Numbered from the stretch's first letter, positions 7,887-16,818 are shown. The stretch: 64,000 nucleotides of DNA from Clostridia bacterium (GCA_017440465.1 JAFSHF010000016.1:25421-89420), one strand, 5' to 3'. Program-made: numbers and translations. The notes: a model not told the origin generated them from the letters alone.

Positions 7887-9631
7887 TTATTTTACTTCTT
7901 CCAATAATAGTTTCGGTTCCACCAAAACCGAATAATGCCCTTCATAGACCACCATACCGGGGCGGGCACCCACCGGCTTTTTGACATGGGAGACCGGGCA
8001 ATAATCCACCTCCACCTTGGGGGCCTCTTTGCCCTTGCTGAAATAGGCGCAAAGGGCGGCGGCTTCTAAGATGGTATCGTCGTCGATCTCTTTTCCCTCG
8101 GAAACCACCAAAACGTGGGAACTGTGGATGCCCTTGGTATGCAACCAAAGGTCGTTTTTGCGGGAGAGTTTGACCGTCAGCTGATCGTTTTGGACGTTAT
8201 TGCGCCCCACCAAAATGGTAAAACCGCCCGAAGAGATGAACTTGCGGGGCTTGGAGGGGGAGCAGCTGCGTTGCACCCCCTTTTTGGTGCGGCGGGAAAA
8301 GCCGGTCTGCACCAGCTCTTGGCGGATCTGGTCGATGTCGGCGGAATTTTCGCAGTCGCAGAGTGCTAAATAGACGCTCTCTAAATAGGAAAGATCCGCC
8401 TCGTCCTGCTTGATCAGGTCGGCGACTACCCGCGCTGAGGTCTTGGCTTTATTATATTTTTGAAATAGAGCTGGGCGTTTTGCTGGGGCGAACGGTCTAC
8501 CCGCAGGGGGATGGTGAAGGGTTTACATTCATCATAGTAGTTTTCGACGGTGATCTCCTTCATTCCGCTCTGCGCCCGATGAAGATTGGCCTGCAACAGT
8601 TCGCCGCAGATGCGGTAGTGCTCTGCCTTTTCGCCCTCTTTGAGTTCCTTTTTCCGTACATTCATCGTCCGTTCGATGCGGGCGGCGGTGCGGGTGATGA
8701 GTTGCTCTACGTCCTTGGTTTTTTGCTTTAGGCGGGTATCTTCCGCGCTCTTTTCATAGTAGTCTTCCATCAAGGCGACTGCCGACGGATAGGAGATGAT
8801 CTCTGCCGCCGCGCCGTATTGAGCGATGGGCAGGAAGGAAAAGTCCAACCATTTGCCGGTGGCGATCTCCCGCGCCGCCGATGGCGCACCGTCGGCGTTG
8901 CGAATCCGCTCGGCGGCTTGGTTTAAGGCCTCTGCCAGCGCGGTTTTTTGGTTGGGGGTCAAGCCGTTGGCGGCGGTATCAAACCGCCCTGCTCCTTGAT
9001 GGGCGATCTCGCGGGCAACAATGGGGGAGATGCCGCTGTAGCAGTCCATAATCGCTTGCCATAAAGGCTTATCGGTGGCCAAAATGCGCTCAAGATCCGC
9101 CGCGTCGGCATCGATAAATGCGATTTTATCCTGCGGCGGGATCGGCTCATAGCGTAAACCGGGCAGGACCTGCCGACCGTTTTTTGCAGTCAGATCGATA
9201 TGGCGGATGGATTCGATGATCTTATGGTCTTCGTTTAAAAGGATCAGATTGGCGGTGCGGCCCAAAATTTCCAGCACCAGATATTTTTTGACCGGCTCGA
9301 AAAAGTCATTTTTGCCCAAAAATTCGGCAAAGATCGCCCGCTCGAACTGCGGCATCCATACCCGCTCTAACTTGGCGCCCATCAGGTGCTTGCGCAGTAC
9401 CATACAAAATAAAGGGGGTTGCGCAGGGTTTTCCGCATCCTTTTCGGTCAAGGTGATGCGGGCGCAGTTGGGGGCGCAGCAAAAGAGCAGCCGCGCACGC
9501 ACCCCCGGTGCCCGCAGATGCAGGATGATCTCATCCTTGGCGGGTTGGTAGAGTTTTTCCACCCGCGCACCCTGCACGACCCCATCGATTTCTTGGGTCA
9601 GCAGGGATAAAAAACAAGCGTCTAATGCCAT
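7887..9631 (-). pseudogene. rqcH: RqcH/NFACT ribosome quality-control protein, apparent frameshift
   Basis: The gene encodes an NFACT-family protein (bacterial Rqc2 homologue, older name fibronectin-binding protein FbpA). RqcH adds alanine tails to nascent chains on stalled 50S subunits. The N-terminal part (8426-9631, 401 residues) carries the NFACT-N and helical regions. The C-terminal NFACT-R domain, with VGRNNVQNDQLT and NDLWLHTK, is in another frame down to 7887. The break is at a run of five T (five A on the coding strand) at 8457-8461. One extra A would restore a continuous product reading LYFKKYNKAKTSARV, normal for the family. So it is either a recent single-base deletion or a homopolymer sequencing error. 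Its start overlaps the stop of the upstream nif3-like gene by one base. No other decay is visible. Confidence 0.8.
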
Positions 9632-10386
9632 TATAAAATCTCCGTGGGTGCCTCAAAGGGCATCTGCTCAAAAGTAATGTCGGGGAAGGCTTGCCGCAGT
9701 TGCTCTACCAGCGGGGCAAGAACAGGGTATTCGGTCTCATAATGCCCCAAGACCAGCAGGTTGACCCCCTGCTCCTTGGCGATCAGCCGTTGGTGGTGCT
9801 TGGCTTCGCCGGTGATGAAGGTATCCCCCGCCTGCAGGGCAAAGGGCTCTTCCAAAAAACTGCCGCCCGCGCCGCCGACGATGGCGACTCTGCCCACCTG
9901 CTCCTGCGCGCAGACCGCTTGGCAATGCTCTGTCTGCAGAGCCGCTTTCAGCCGCTCTGCCAAGGCAGAGAGGGTGGTGTCGGTGGTGCCGATGCGACCC
10001 ATTCCGCAGAAATTCTCGACATTTTTCAGCCCGCAAAGCTCCGCCAAAACATCGTTGACCCCGCCCGCGGCGGCATCTAAATTGGTATGGCAGGCGATAT
10101 GGGCGATATTATTGGCGGCCAACGCCAGCACCCGCCGCCCCTCCGCTGTATCGGAATTGATCTGCTTGGCGGCATCGAAAAGCAGGGGATGGTGGGTGAT
10201 GATCAGTTCGCACCCCTTTTCTTTGGCGGCAAGGACGGTCTGCATCGTCAGATCCAGAGCCACCAACACCTTTTGCACCTTGCGACTGCGGTAACCCACA
10301 TTCAAGCCCGCATTATCCCAAGGCTCTGCCAATGCATAGGGGCAGACGGTATCTAAAAATTCATAAATTTCCTGAACGGTTTTCAT
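9631..10386 (-). CDS. Nif3-like dinuclear metal-centre protein
   Basis: A 251-residue member of the NIF3/YqfO family (GTP cyclohydrolase 1 type 2 homologue). Metal-binding motifs are visible: ITHHPLLF near residue 61 and HTNLDAAAGGVND near 98. A C-terminal GHYETE motif is also present. It is the compact form without the central PII-like insert found in some Firmicute homologues. The gene sits between trmK (overlap of 26 bases) and rqcH; trmK-nif3 pairing is common in Firmicutes. The biochemical role of the family is unsettled. Confidence 0.9.
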   Translation of the reverse strand: MKTVQEIYEFLDTVCPYALAEPWDNAGLNVGYRSRKVQKVLVALDLTMQTVLAAKEKGCELIITHHPLLFDAAKQINSDTAEGRRVLALAANNIAHIACHTNLDAAAGGVNDVLAELCGLKNVENFCGMGRIGTTDTTLSALAERLKAALQTEHCQAVCAQEQVGRVAIVGGAGGSFLEEPFALQAGDTFITGEAKHHQRLIAKEQGVNLLVLGHYETEYPVLAPLVEQLRQAFPDITFEQMPFEAPTEIL

Positions 10387-11044
10387 AGGATTTTCTCACA
10401 CTTTCAAGTAGTTTTTCGGTTTCTTCGATGCGCTTGGCATCGGGCGTTTTTGCCGATTGCAAGCCCTTCAGCGCGATCTGCAGGCGCGCCTCTTCCTTTT
10501 GCAGATAGGGAAGATATAAGGGATCCTCCCGCAACGCTTCAAAATAATCGGCTTCATAGGGAATTGCGGTCTTTTGCACCTGGAACACCCGATAAAATTT
10601 ATCGCCGTCCTGCGCCAGGCGGGCGGCTAAAACGGTATAGCCCTCCGCCGCCATATAATCCATCAGTTCATAGATGGCGCTCATCGGCTGGAGCACCCAA
10701 AGATCCGGCTCCAGCGGCGCGTTTTTGAGGATCTGCTCCATCACTTCGCCGCCCATCCCCGCCACCGCCACGGTGGTGACCTGCTCCAAAACCTCCAAGG
10801 GGATGGATTTCAGCCCATCGGAAAGAAAGAGGGGGATGCGACCCGCCAGCCCCAAAGAGAGCAACTGCCGCTTGGCGGCATCCAGCGGGCCTTGGTTGAT
10901 ATCGGCGGCAAAGGCGGAAGCGATCTTGCCGCTGCGCAACGCTTCGGCGGGCAGTTTGCAATGGTCGGTCCCGATATCCAGCAGGGTACTGCCCGCAGGG
11001 ATCAGATCCAAAACCGCCTGCAAGCGTGCGTCTAATAGGCTCAT
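10361..11044 (-). CDS. trmK: tRNA (adenine(22)-N(1))-methyltransferase
   Basis: A 227-residue SAM-dependent methyltransferase of the TrmK family, which methylates A22 in the D-loop region of tRNAs. Motif I is LLDIGTDHCKLPAEAL (about residues 20-35), and the family signature VAVAGMGGEVMEQIL occurs near residue 92. The C-terminal coiled-coil-like helices (KEEARLQIALKGL) match the family. It overlaps nif3 downstream and the hydrolase gene upstream by 4 bases, giving a translationally coupled operon. Confidence 0.92.
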   Translation of the reverse strand: MSLLDARLQAVLDLIPAGSTLLDIGTDHCKLPAEALRSGKIASAFAADINQGPLDAAKRQLLSLGLAGRIPLFLSDGLKSIPLEVLEQVTTVAVAGMGGEVMEQILKNAPLEPDLWVLQPMSAIYELMDYMAAEGYTVLAARLAQDGDKFYRVFQVQKTAIPYEADYFEALREDPLYLPYLQKEEARLQIALKGLQSAKTPDAKRIEETEKLLESVRKSYENRSGNL

Positions 11045-11955
11045 TGCGCCATCTCCTTTAAAACCGTTAAAATATGCTCAATCACAAGGGCAGAGTCCTT
11101 TTCCAAAAGGACCTCGTGTCGCATCTGCGGGAAAAGTTTTTTAGTGGTGGGGTAGCCTTTGGCGGCGATCATTTCCACCGCCGCATCGAAGTTTCGGATG
11201 CCGGTGTGGCAAGGATCATCCTCCCCGGAGAGAAAATGAACGGGCAAGGCGGGATTTTTCAGCACCCAGCCCTTGGGGGAATAGGTTTCGTCCATCAATT
11301 TCAGCAAGGCTTGAAAGCCATTGAGGGTGAAGCAAAATCCGCACCGCTCATCCGCATCGTAGGCGGCGACGTTTTCGGGATTATAGCTGATCCATTGGTT
11401 GGGGGAGCAGGGCTTTTCGATCCCCTTATTGAAGGCACCGGTCACCATCGCGTTGACGGTGTTGCTCCGCCATTCATCGCCGTTGATCTTGAGCTTTAGT
11501 GCCACAAACGCCCGCCCGGCTTTGATGATCGCCTTGGGGGCGAAGGGCGTTCCGCAGACGAAAACACCCGCCAAGCCGGCATCGTCTTTTTTCATATAAC
11601 AGCGAACGATCAGACTGCCCATACTGTGCCCGAAAAGGTAGAGGGGCAGATCGGGAAATTCCTTTTTCGCCAGCGCCGAGACTTCCATTGCGTCGGCAAC
11701 CGCGCCGTCGGCACCGCCTTTGCCGAAATGCCCGAAAAGAGCGCAGTTTCCGTGCCCGCGGTGGTTATGGATGACGCAGGCGTAGCCTGCCTTTGCAAAG
11801 GCGCGCATTGCGCCGAAATACCGCTCCTGATGCTCCGCCATTCCGTGGACAAATTGAAGAATACCGATGGGCGCATCGGGGTAAATATAGGTCCCTTCCA
11901 AGGGAATTCGGTCGATGGGGGAGGAAAAAGAAAATGCCTTTTGGTGCAGATTCAT
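11041..11955 (-). CDS. Alpha/beta hydrolase, lysophospholipase/monoacylglycerol lipase-like
   Basis: A 304-residue serine hydrolase of the Hydrolase_4 group. It has an oxyanion-hole HG (FVHGMAEHQERY, residue about 36), the HNHRGHG motif and the nucleophile elbow GHSMGS (about residue 109). A late acidic residue and His in the SGEDDPCHTGI and MRHEVLLE segments complete the triad. No signal peptide is seen, so it is probably cytoplasmic. It is the first gene of the minus-strand operon with trmK, nif3-like and rqcH. AAAGGAG precedes the ATG. Natural substrate unknown. Confidence 0.85.
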   Translation of the reverse strand: MNLHQKAFSFSSPIDRIPLEGTYIYPDAPIGILQFVHGMAEHQERYFGAMRAFAKAGYACVIHNHRGHGNCALFGHFGKGGADGAVADAMEVSALAKKEFPDLPLYLFGHSMGSLIVRCYMKKDDAGLAGVFVCGTPFAPKAIIKAGRAFVALKLKINGDEWRSNTVNAMVTGAFNKGIEKPCSPNQWISYNPENVAAYDADERCGFCFTLNGFQALLKLMDETYSPKGWVLKNPALPVHFLSGEDDPCHTGIRNFDAAVEMIAAKGYPTTKKLFPQMRHEVLLEKDSALVIEHILTVLKEMAQ

Positions 11956-11993
11956 AGACTGCCGCTCCTTTCCTATGGTATATTCTTACCTCT

Positions 11994-12022
11994 ATTGTAG
12001 CAAAATCATAGAAGAACTGCAA
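11994..12022 (-). promoter_or_regulatory. Promoter of the hydrolase-trmK-nif3-rqcH operon
   Basis: On the minus strand TTGCAG (12017-12022) and TACAAT (11994-11999) are 17 bases apart. It is back to back with the promoter at 12030. Confidence 0.75.
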
Positions 12023-12029
12023 GTTTTTA

Positions 12030-12059
12030 TTGCATTTAACCCTATTCATATGGTATAAT
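12030..12059 (+). promoter_or_regulatory. Promoter of the TagA-type glycosyltransferase gene
   Basis: TTGCAT at 12030 and a perfect TATAAT at 12054, spacer 18, followed 29 bases later by the ATG. Confidence 0.75.
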
Positions 12060-12088
12060 CTATGTGATTATGTAGAAAGAGGTAGAAA

Positions 12089-12799
12089 ATGAGCGTATCG
12101 ATTTTGGGATTGCCCATTCAAAATGTGACTATGAGCGAGGCGGTAGACGATGTTTACGGCTTTTTCGGTGCGCGCGAAAGCAAGATCGTGGTCACCCCCA
12201 ATGCCGAGATTTTGCAGATGTATTCTACCGACCCCGCGATGAAGGAAGCGTTGGAAAAAGCGGATTACATCGTGCCCGACGGCGTGGGCGTTTTGCTCGC
12301 CGCCAAGCGGTTGGGGACTCCGCTGAAAGAAAAAGTAGCGGGCGTGGAACTCAGCCGCAATCTTTTGGAAAAGGCGGCAAAGGAAGGCGGAAATGTCTAT
12401 CTTTTAGGTGCCAAGCCCGGTGTCGCGGCGGAGGCCAAGCGTTGCCTGGAGGAGGAGATCCCCGGCATCTCCATTGTCGGTGTGCGGGATGGGTATTTCA
12501 AACCTGAGGACGAGCCTGCCATCATTGAGGAGATCAACGCCCTGAATGTGGATATGCTGTTTGTCTGCTTAGGGGCACCCAAGCAGGAACTTTGGATGGC
12601 GGAGCATAAAAGCGATCTGAAGATCGGTGTGATGCTGGGGCTGGGCGGTTCGCTGGATATCTTTTCCCATACCCTCAAAAGAGCCTCTCAATGGATGATC
12701 AACTGCCGTGTCGAATGGCTGTATCGCGTCATCAAAGAGCCTTATCGCATCGGGCGGATCGCATCCCTGCCGAAATTCTTATTAAGCATCAAAAAGTAA
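12089..12799 (+). CDS. WecG/TagA/CpsF family glycosyltransferase (GT26)
   Basis: A 236-residue GT26 glycosyltransferase. In the family these enzymes transfer N-acetylmannosamine (TagA) or a related sugar onto undecaprenyl-diphosphate-GlcNAc for wall teichoic acid or other wall polymers. Visible motifs are VTPNAEILQMYS, IVPDGVGVLLAAKRLG (about residues 63-78) and FVCLGAPKQELWM (about 153-165), where the conserved polar residues bind the donor. The C-terminal membrane-association tail (RASQWMINCRVEWLYRVIKEPYR) is typical. The product specificity cannot be read from sequence. Its stop codon is the first bases of the inverted-repeat element at 12797. Confidence 0.88.
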   Translation: MSVSILGLPIQNVTMSEAVDDVYGFFGARESKIVVTPNAEILQMYSTDPAMKEALEKADYIVPDGVGVLLAAKRLGTPLKEKVAGVELSRNLLEKAAKEGGNVYLLGAKPGVAAEAKRCLEEEIPGISIVGVRDGYFKPEDEPAIIEEINALNVDMLFVCLGAPKQELWMAEHKSDLKIGVMLGLGGSLDIFSHTLKRASQWMINCRVEWLYRVIKEPYRIGRIASLPKFLLSIKK

Positions 12800-13074
12800 G
12801 GTGACAAGAATAATCCGAACCTGCCTCAAAGCAGGATATTTTGGTGCTTTTCACTTATTTTTATTTGATCGGCGACAGCCGATCTGCATAAAAGATAGAG
12901 CAAAAATCCCTCAAAATCTCCTTGCTTTGAGGTCGGAGATTTTAAAAAGAGCGGATTTTTGGTCAATCAAGGCATAAAACACAGCCAATGCTTTGTGCAT
13001 TGGCGAGTATTTTAACGAAGGGTGAGCGGAAATCCGCCTTTTTAAAACAGGTTGGGATTATCCTTGTCACCTTA
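12797..13074. repeat. 278-bp three-way-junction inverted-repeat element, copy A
   Basis: Terminal inverted repeats of 27 bp (starting TAAGGTGACAAGAATAATCC; two mismatches) enclose two large internal hairpins: CCTCAAAGCA with TGCTTTGAGG, and TTTTAAAAAGAGCGG with CCGCCTTTTTAAAA. The loop of the second arm contains GGATTTTTGG and GGCGAGTATTTTAACG, shared in inverse orientation with the element at 56328. No transposase or open frame of note. The left end overlaps the stop codon of the glycosyltransferase gene. Confidence 0.88.
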
Positions 13075-13080
13075 ACCCAA

Positions 13081-13104
13081 GGCGGAGAGTACTCCGCCTT
13101 TTTT
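13081..13104 (+). terminator. Terminator-like hairpin directly upstream of thyX
   Basis: GGCGGAG-AGTA-CTCCGCC followed by six T. The T run abuts the AAGGAG ribosome-binding site of thyX, so it either ends upstream transcription or acts as an attenuator in the thyX leader. Confidence 0.7.
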
Positions 13105-13119
13105 AAGGAGATACATACT

Positions 13120-13857
13120 ATGGGAGAAGCAAAATTAAGAGTTCAACTTTTAAGCCATACCCCCGATGGGGAAAAACTCATCGCCGCCGCCGCCAAGCTT
13201 TGCTATGCGCGGGCAGGGATCGATACGGTGATGGACGGGCTGACCCCCGAAAAGACCAAAGATTTTTTGGAGATGCTCTCTTCCTTGGGGCACGCAAGCC
13301 CCATCGAGCATATCTCTTTTACCTTTGGCATTGAGAATGTGTCTCGCGCTCTGCTGGCGCAGATCACCCGCCATCGCATCGCTTCCTTCAGCGTGCAGAG
13401 CCAGCGGTATGTGGCGGAGGATGGGTTCGAATTTATCCTGCCCCCTGCCATTGCCGCCAATGAGGAGGCAAAAGCACTCTATTTGGAGACGATGGACGAG
13501 CTTTCCGCCCGCTATACCAAGCTGACCGAACTGCTGATGGAGGGCACCGAGGGGACGACCGCCGATAAAAAGAAGGCGATCGAGGATGCCCGCTTTGTCC
13601 TGCCCAACGGCTGTACCACCAAAATGATGGTGACGATGAATGCCCGCAGTTTGATGAATTTCTTCAACCTGCGCTGCTGCAACCGCGCCCAATGGGAGAT
13701 CCGCGAGTTGGCGACTCAAATGCTCTTTTTGGTGCGGGAGGTCTGCCCCACCCTGTTCCGCTATGCAGGCCCGCCCTGCCTTGCGGGCAAATGCCCCGAG
13801 GGCAAGATGACCTGCGGCAAAATGAAAGAAATGAAAGAAAAGTTTTTAGGTGAATAA
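13120..13857 (+). CDS. thyX: FAD-dependent thymidylate synthase
   Basis: A 245-residue ThyX, which makes dTMP from dUMP using methylene-THF and NADPH through FAD. The diagnostic RHR...S motif is present as RHRIASFSVQSQR (about residues 82-94). The N-terminal HASPIEHISFTF segment and the C-terminal LRCCNRAQWEIRELA helix also match. An open frame extends upstream through the repeat element to 12988, but the start at 13120 has AAGGAG and begins like a normal ThyX. The dTMP kinase gene follows two bases later, so consecutive steps in dTTP supply are coupled. Confidence 0.95.
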   Translation: MGEAKLRVQLLSHTPDGEKLIAAAAKLCYARAGIDTVMDGLTPEKTKDFLEMLSSLGHASPIEHISFTFGIENVSRALLAQITRHRIASFSVQSQRYVAEDGFEFILPPAIAANEEAKALYLETMDELSARYTKLTELLMEGTEGTTADKKKAIEDARFVLPNGCTTKMMVTMNARSLMNFFNLRCCNRAQWEIRELATQMLFLVREVCPTLFRYAGPPCLAGKCPEGKMTCGKMKEMKEKFLGE

Positions 13858-13859
13858 CA

Positions 13860-14540
13860 ATGGGTAGATTATTGGTTATTGACGGATTGGACGGCAGCGG
13901 CAAGGGAACCCATTCCAAGTTGGTTGCCGCCAAGCTCAATGAGCTTGGCATCCCTGCCGAGCGCATCTCCTTTCCCGATTATGATTCCCCCTCCAGCGCG
14001 TTGCTGCAGATGTATCTTCACGGGGAGTTCGGTACCCACGCCGACGATGTCAACGCCTATGCGGCGTCGGTCTTTTTTGCCGCCGACCGCTTTGCAGGGT
14101 TTCGGACAAAGTATCAGAAATTATACGACGACGGCGTCATCTTGGTCGCCGATCGGTATACCACCTCCAATATCGTCCACCAGATGAGCAAACTGCCCAA
14201 GGACGAATGGGATGGGTTTATCGAGTGGCTTTCGGATTTTGAATACGGCAAATTGGAACTGCCCCGCCCCGATGCGGTGATCTATCTGGATATGAAGCCG
14301 GAGATCTCCCAGGCGTTGATCGAGCGGCGGTACCGCGGCGATCTTTCCAAAAAGGATATCCACGAGTTGGATGTTTCCTACCTGCAAAAGAGCCGCGATT
14401 GCGCCCTTTATGTGGGGGAGCAGTTGGGCTGGCGGATGACCCCGATGTATGATGAAGCGGGCGTCCCCCGCAGTAAGCAGGAAAATTTTGAGATCATTTT
14501 TGAGCAAGTAAAGGAAATTTATGGAGACCTTGACCTTTAA
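13860..14540 (+). CDS. tmk: Thymidylate kinase
   Basis: A 226-residue P-loop kinase converting dTMP to dTDP. It has the P-loop GLDGSGKGTHS (residues 9-19), the DRY-type motif VADRYTTSN near residue 96, and a lid region RRYRGDLSKKD around 155-165. The P-loop has GKGT where many TMP kinases have GKTT, a variant seen in this branch. It follows thyX by two bases and overlaps the next gene by 20 bases. Dimeric cytoplasmic enzyme by family knowledge. Confidence 0.93.
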   Translation: MGRLLVIDGLDGSGKGTHSKLVAAKLNELGIPAERISFPDYDSPSSALLQMYLHGEFGTHADDVNAYAASVFFAADRFAGFRTKYQKLYDDGVILVADRYTTSNIVHQMSKLPKDEWDGFIEWLSDFEYGKLELPRPDAVIYLDMKPEISQALIERRYRGDLSKKDIHELDVSYLQKSRDCALYVGEQLGWRMTPMYDEAGVPRSKQENFEIIFEQVKEIYGDLDL

Positions 14541-15387
14541 TACCCCCGATCTTTCCCAAAAGGACGCGGTGGTTTCCATCGCGCAGGCGGAAGATGTACG
14601 CATCTGCGATCAGGCGTTTGGGAACCTTTTTTGCTGGGCGGCGGCGATGGATGTCGGCTTGGCACTTTCGGGGGATAACTTTGTTGCCCGCTGGGGCAAG
14701 CGGTATACTGTGCCCATCGGGCCCGACCGCAAGGTATTGATCGAGCAGATGCTGAAGCAGGGGATCACCCGCTTTTTGGGCGCGGATGAACGGTATAAGC
14801 AATGGATGGAGGAGACCTTTCCCCATCAATTTCGGTTTAAAGAATCCCGCAATTTCGATTATATCTATGAGCGGGAAACGCTGGCGACCTTGCGCGGCAA
14901 AAAGCTTGCCGCCAAGCGCAACCATATCAACGCCTTTGAGCAGGCGCATCCATGGGAAGTGCGCCCCATCACCGCCGAAAATCTGCCGCAGGTTCGCGCC
15001 TTCAACGATTGGTGGTGCGCGCAAAATAATTGCGCCGCCGAAGATTCGCTGGCGCGGGAGGGCTGCGCGGTGCGGCGGGGCTTGAAGCATTTTGAAGAAT
15101 TAGGCTTTTTCGGGCTGGCTTTATATGCCGAGGGCAAGATCTGCGCCTTTTCCTATGGTGAGCGGCTGGGCAAGAATGGCTTTTGCGTCCACGCGGAAAA
15201 AGCCGATGCCAACTTGCGCGGTGCTTACCCGATGATCAATCGGGAGCTGGTGCGGGCGTTGCCCGAGGAGATCCTCCGGATCAATCGGGAGGACGATGCG
15301 GGGGATGAGGGCTTGAAAAAAGCCAAAATGAGTTATCGCCCCATAGAACTTTTGAAAAAATACGAAGCGGAGTATATCAATGAATAA
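14521..15387 (+). CDS. DUF2156 / phosphatidylglycerol lysyltransferase-like domain protein
   Basis: A 288-residue soluble protein of the DUF2156 family, related to the catalytic C-terminal GNAT-like domain of MprF but without the membrane flippase part. Family motifs include YIYERETLATLRGKKLAAKRNHINAF split around residues 117-142, and NREDDAGDEGLKKAKMSYRP near 258-277. Stand-alone members are widespread in Clostridia and of unknown substrate; aminoacyl-tRNA-dependent transfer is a family-based guess. It overlaps tmk by 20 bases and the DJ-1 gene by 8, so it is inside the thyX operon. Confidence 0.85.
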   Translation: METLTFNTPDLSQKDAVVSIAQAEDVRICDQAFGNLFCWAAAMDVGLALSGDNFVARWGKRYTVPIGPDRKVLIEQMLKQGITRFLGADERYKQWMEETFPHQFRFKESRNFDYIYERETLATLRGKKLAAKRNHINAFEQAHPWEVRPITAENLPQVRAFNDWWCAQNNCAAEDSLAREGCAVRRGLKHFEELGFFGLALYAEGKICAFSYGERLGKNGFCVHAEKADANLRGAYPMINRELVRALPEEILRINREDDAGDEGLKKAKMSYRPIELLKKYEAEYINE

Positions 15388-15925
15388 AATTTATTTGTTA
15401 TTAGCCGAAGGATTTGAAGAGATCGAGGCGTTGGCACCGGTGGATCTGCTGCGCCGCGCCGGAGCCGAGGTGGAAACGGTATCCATCACCGACCGAAAGA
15501 CGGTGATGGGGGCGCACGGTGTCCCCGTTTGCGCCGACAGTACCATCGGGGAGATCGATGAAGAAGATCTTTCCATGCTGATCCTGCCCGGTGGATATCC
15601 CGGCTATGTGAATTTGGATCAAAGTGGGGCGGTGCGGGATCTTTTGATCCGTACCAACGAGGCGGGCAAGACCATCGCCGCCATCTGCGGCGCCCCCTCG
15701 GTGCTGAACGGCTTGGGTCTTCTGCGAGATAAGGTTGCCGCCTGCTATCCCTCGATGGAAGAGGATATGGATTGCGAAATTTCCCATAAAAAGGTGGTCG
15801 AATGTGAAAATATCATCACCTCCCGCGGGGCAGGCACCGCCATTGATTTTGCGCTGGCGCTGGTAGAAGCGGCGGTTTCTGCCGAAAAGGCAGAAGAATT
15901 GCGGAAAGGGATCGTATACGAATGA
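15380..15925 (+). CDS. DJ-1/PfpI family protein
   Basis: A 181-residue DJ-1/YajL-type protein. The reactive cysteine is in the nucleophile elbow AAICGAPSVL (about residue 100) and the preceding acidic residue is in the LAEGFEEIEA segment (about residue 14). These suit the DJ-1 subgroup, whose members act as glyoxalases/deglycases or redox-protective chaperones. Small, cytoplasmic and co-transcribed with its neighbours (8-base overlap upstream, 4-base overlap downstream). Confidence 0.9.
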   Translation: MNKIYLLLAEGFEEIEALAPVDLLRRAGAEVETVSITDRKTVMGAHGVPVCADSTIGEIDEEDLSMLILPGGYPGYVNLDQSGAVRDLLIRTNEAGKTIAAICGAPSVLNGLGLLRDKVAACYPSMEEDMDCEISHKKVVECENIITSRGAGTAIDFALALVEAAVSAEKAEELRKGIVYE

Positions 15926-16818
15926 GTTCCCGCCGCGATATCTCCAAAGAAATATCGTTACTGCTGCTGACTGTTCTTTGCCTGCTTTTGGGGCTGAGCT
16001 TTTGCCGCCAATGGTTGCCCGCCTTTGATCCGCCGCTGACCGCGCTGGTCTATGTGGTGGTCTACCTGATCCCCATCTGGATCTATAAACGCACCCATCG
16101 CTATAAGGCAAGAGCCGCATTGCGGCTGAAATGGGTCCATCCGCGGCATTGGCTGTTCATTGTGATGTTCGGGCTTTCGGTCTGCCTGCTCTGCAGTCTG
16201 ATCAATCTGGGCTGTTCCGCCTTTGCCCGCGGGGTACTGCACCTTTCCTACGGCAATGCCACCATCGTCGATTTGAGCAGTACCAATCCCGCCACGCTGT
16301 TGTTTATCGGCGTGTTGCTCCCCGCCTTTTTTGAGGAATTGCTGCTGCGGGGCTTGGTGCAGAGCGAGTATGAAAAATACGGCGTCACTATCGGCGTCTT
16401 GCTGACCGCCCTGCTGTTTGCGTTGTTCCATACCAATCCGGTGCAGATCCCCTCGTTGTTTGTGGCAGGGGTGTGCTACGGAGTGCTGACGCTGTTGTTC
16501 GGCAGTATCTGGCCCGCCATTATCGCCCACGCCATCAATAACGGCATCGCGGTACTGCTGGCAAAATACAACGATTTTATCCGCTACATATTGCAGGACC
16601 GCCTTTTTATCATCATCGCGATCGTCGCCTGTTTCTTGATCCTCATTATCACCCTTAAATTGTTGGAAACGACGGTGGATCGGCTATTGGGCAAGGGCAA
16701 AAAACTCAAAAAAAGCACCCGCTCGCTTGCCTACGGCGATCCGCTGATGAGTCCGTGGTTATGGATATTTACCTTGTTATGTATTGGAAAAATGGTATAT
16801 AATGGTTTCTTTAAATAA
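15922..16818 (+). CDS. CPBP-family intramembrane glutamic endopeptidase
   Basis: A 298-residue multi-pass membrane protein of the CPBP (Abi/CAAX protease, Rce1-like) family. Catalytic motifs are in order: EELLLRG (EExxxR, about residue 136), FALFHTNP (FxxxH, about 169) and HAINNG (HxxxN, about 205). About seven to eight hydrophobic segments. Members process prenylated or small peptide substrates, or confer bacteriocin self-immunity; no bacteriocin gene is nearby. It ends the operon; a hairpin array and terminator follow. Confidence 0.9.
   Translation: MSSRRDISKEISLLLLTVLCLLLGLSFCRQWLPAFDPPLTALVYVVVYLIPIWIYKRTHRYKARAALRLKWVHPRHWLFIVMFGLSVCLLCSLINLGCSAFARGVLHLSYGNATIVDLSSTNPATLLFIGVLLPAFFEELLLRGLVQSEYEKYGVTIGVLLTALLFALFHTNPVQIPSLFVAGVCYGVLTLLFGSIWPAIIAHAINNGIAVLLAKYNDFIRYILQDRLFIIIAIVACFLILIITLKLLETTVDRLLGKGKKLKKSTRSLAYGDPLMSPWLWIFTLLCIGKMVYNGFFK

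Noticed and set aside
8440..8475. Programmed ribosomal frameshift in rqcH
   Set aside because: The site reads C AAA AAT, not a canonical slippery heptamer, no strong downstream stem is evident, and the family is not known to use frameshifting. Deletion or sequencing error is simpler.
12797..13074. Insertion sequence with transposase
   Set aside because: No open frame of useful length in any of the three ~278-bp elements; the terminal repeats also differ between copies.
12988..13119. N-terminal extension of ThyX
   Set aside because: The extra residues come from the repeat element and a terminator hairpin. A normal ThyX start with ribosome-binding site exists at 13120.
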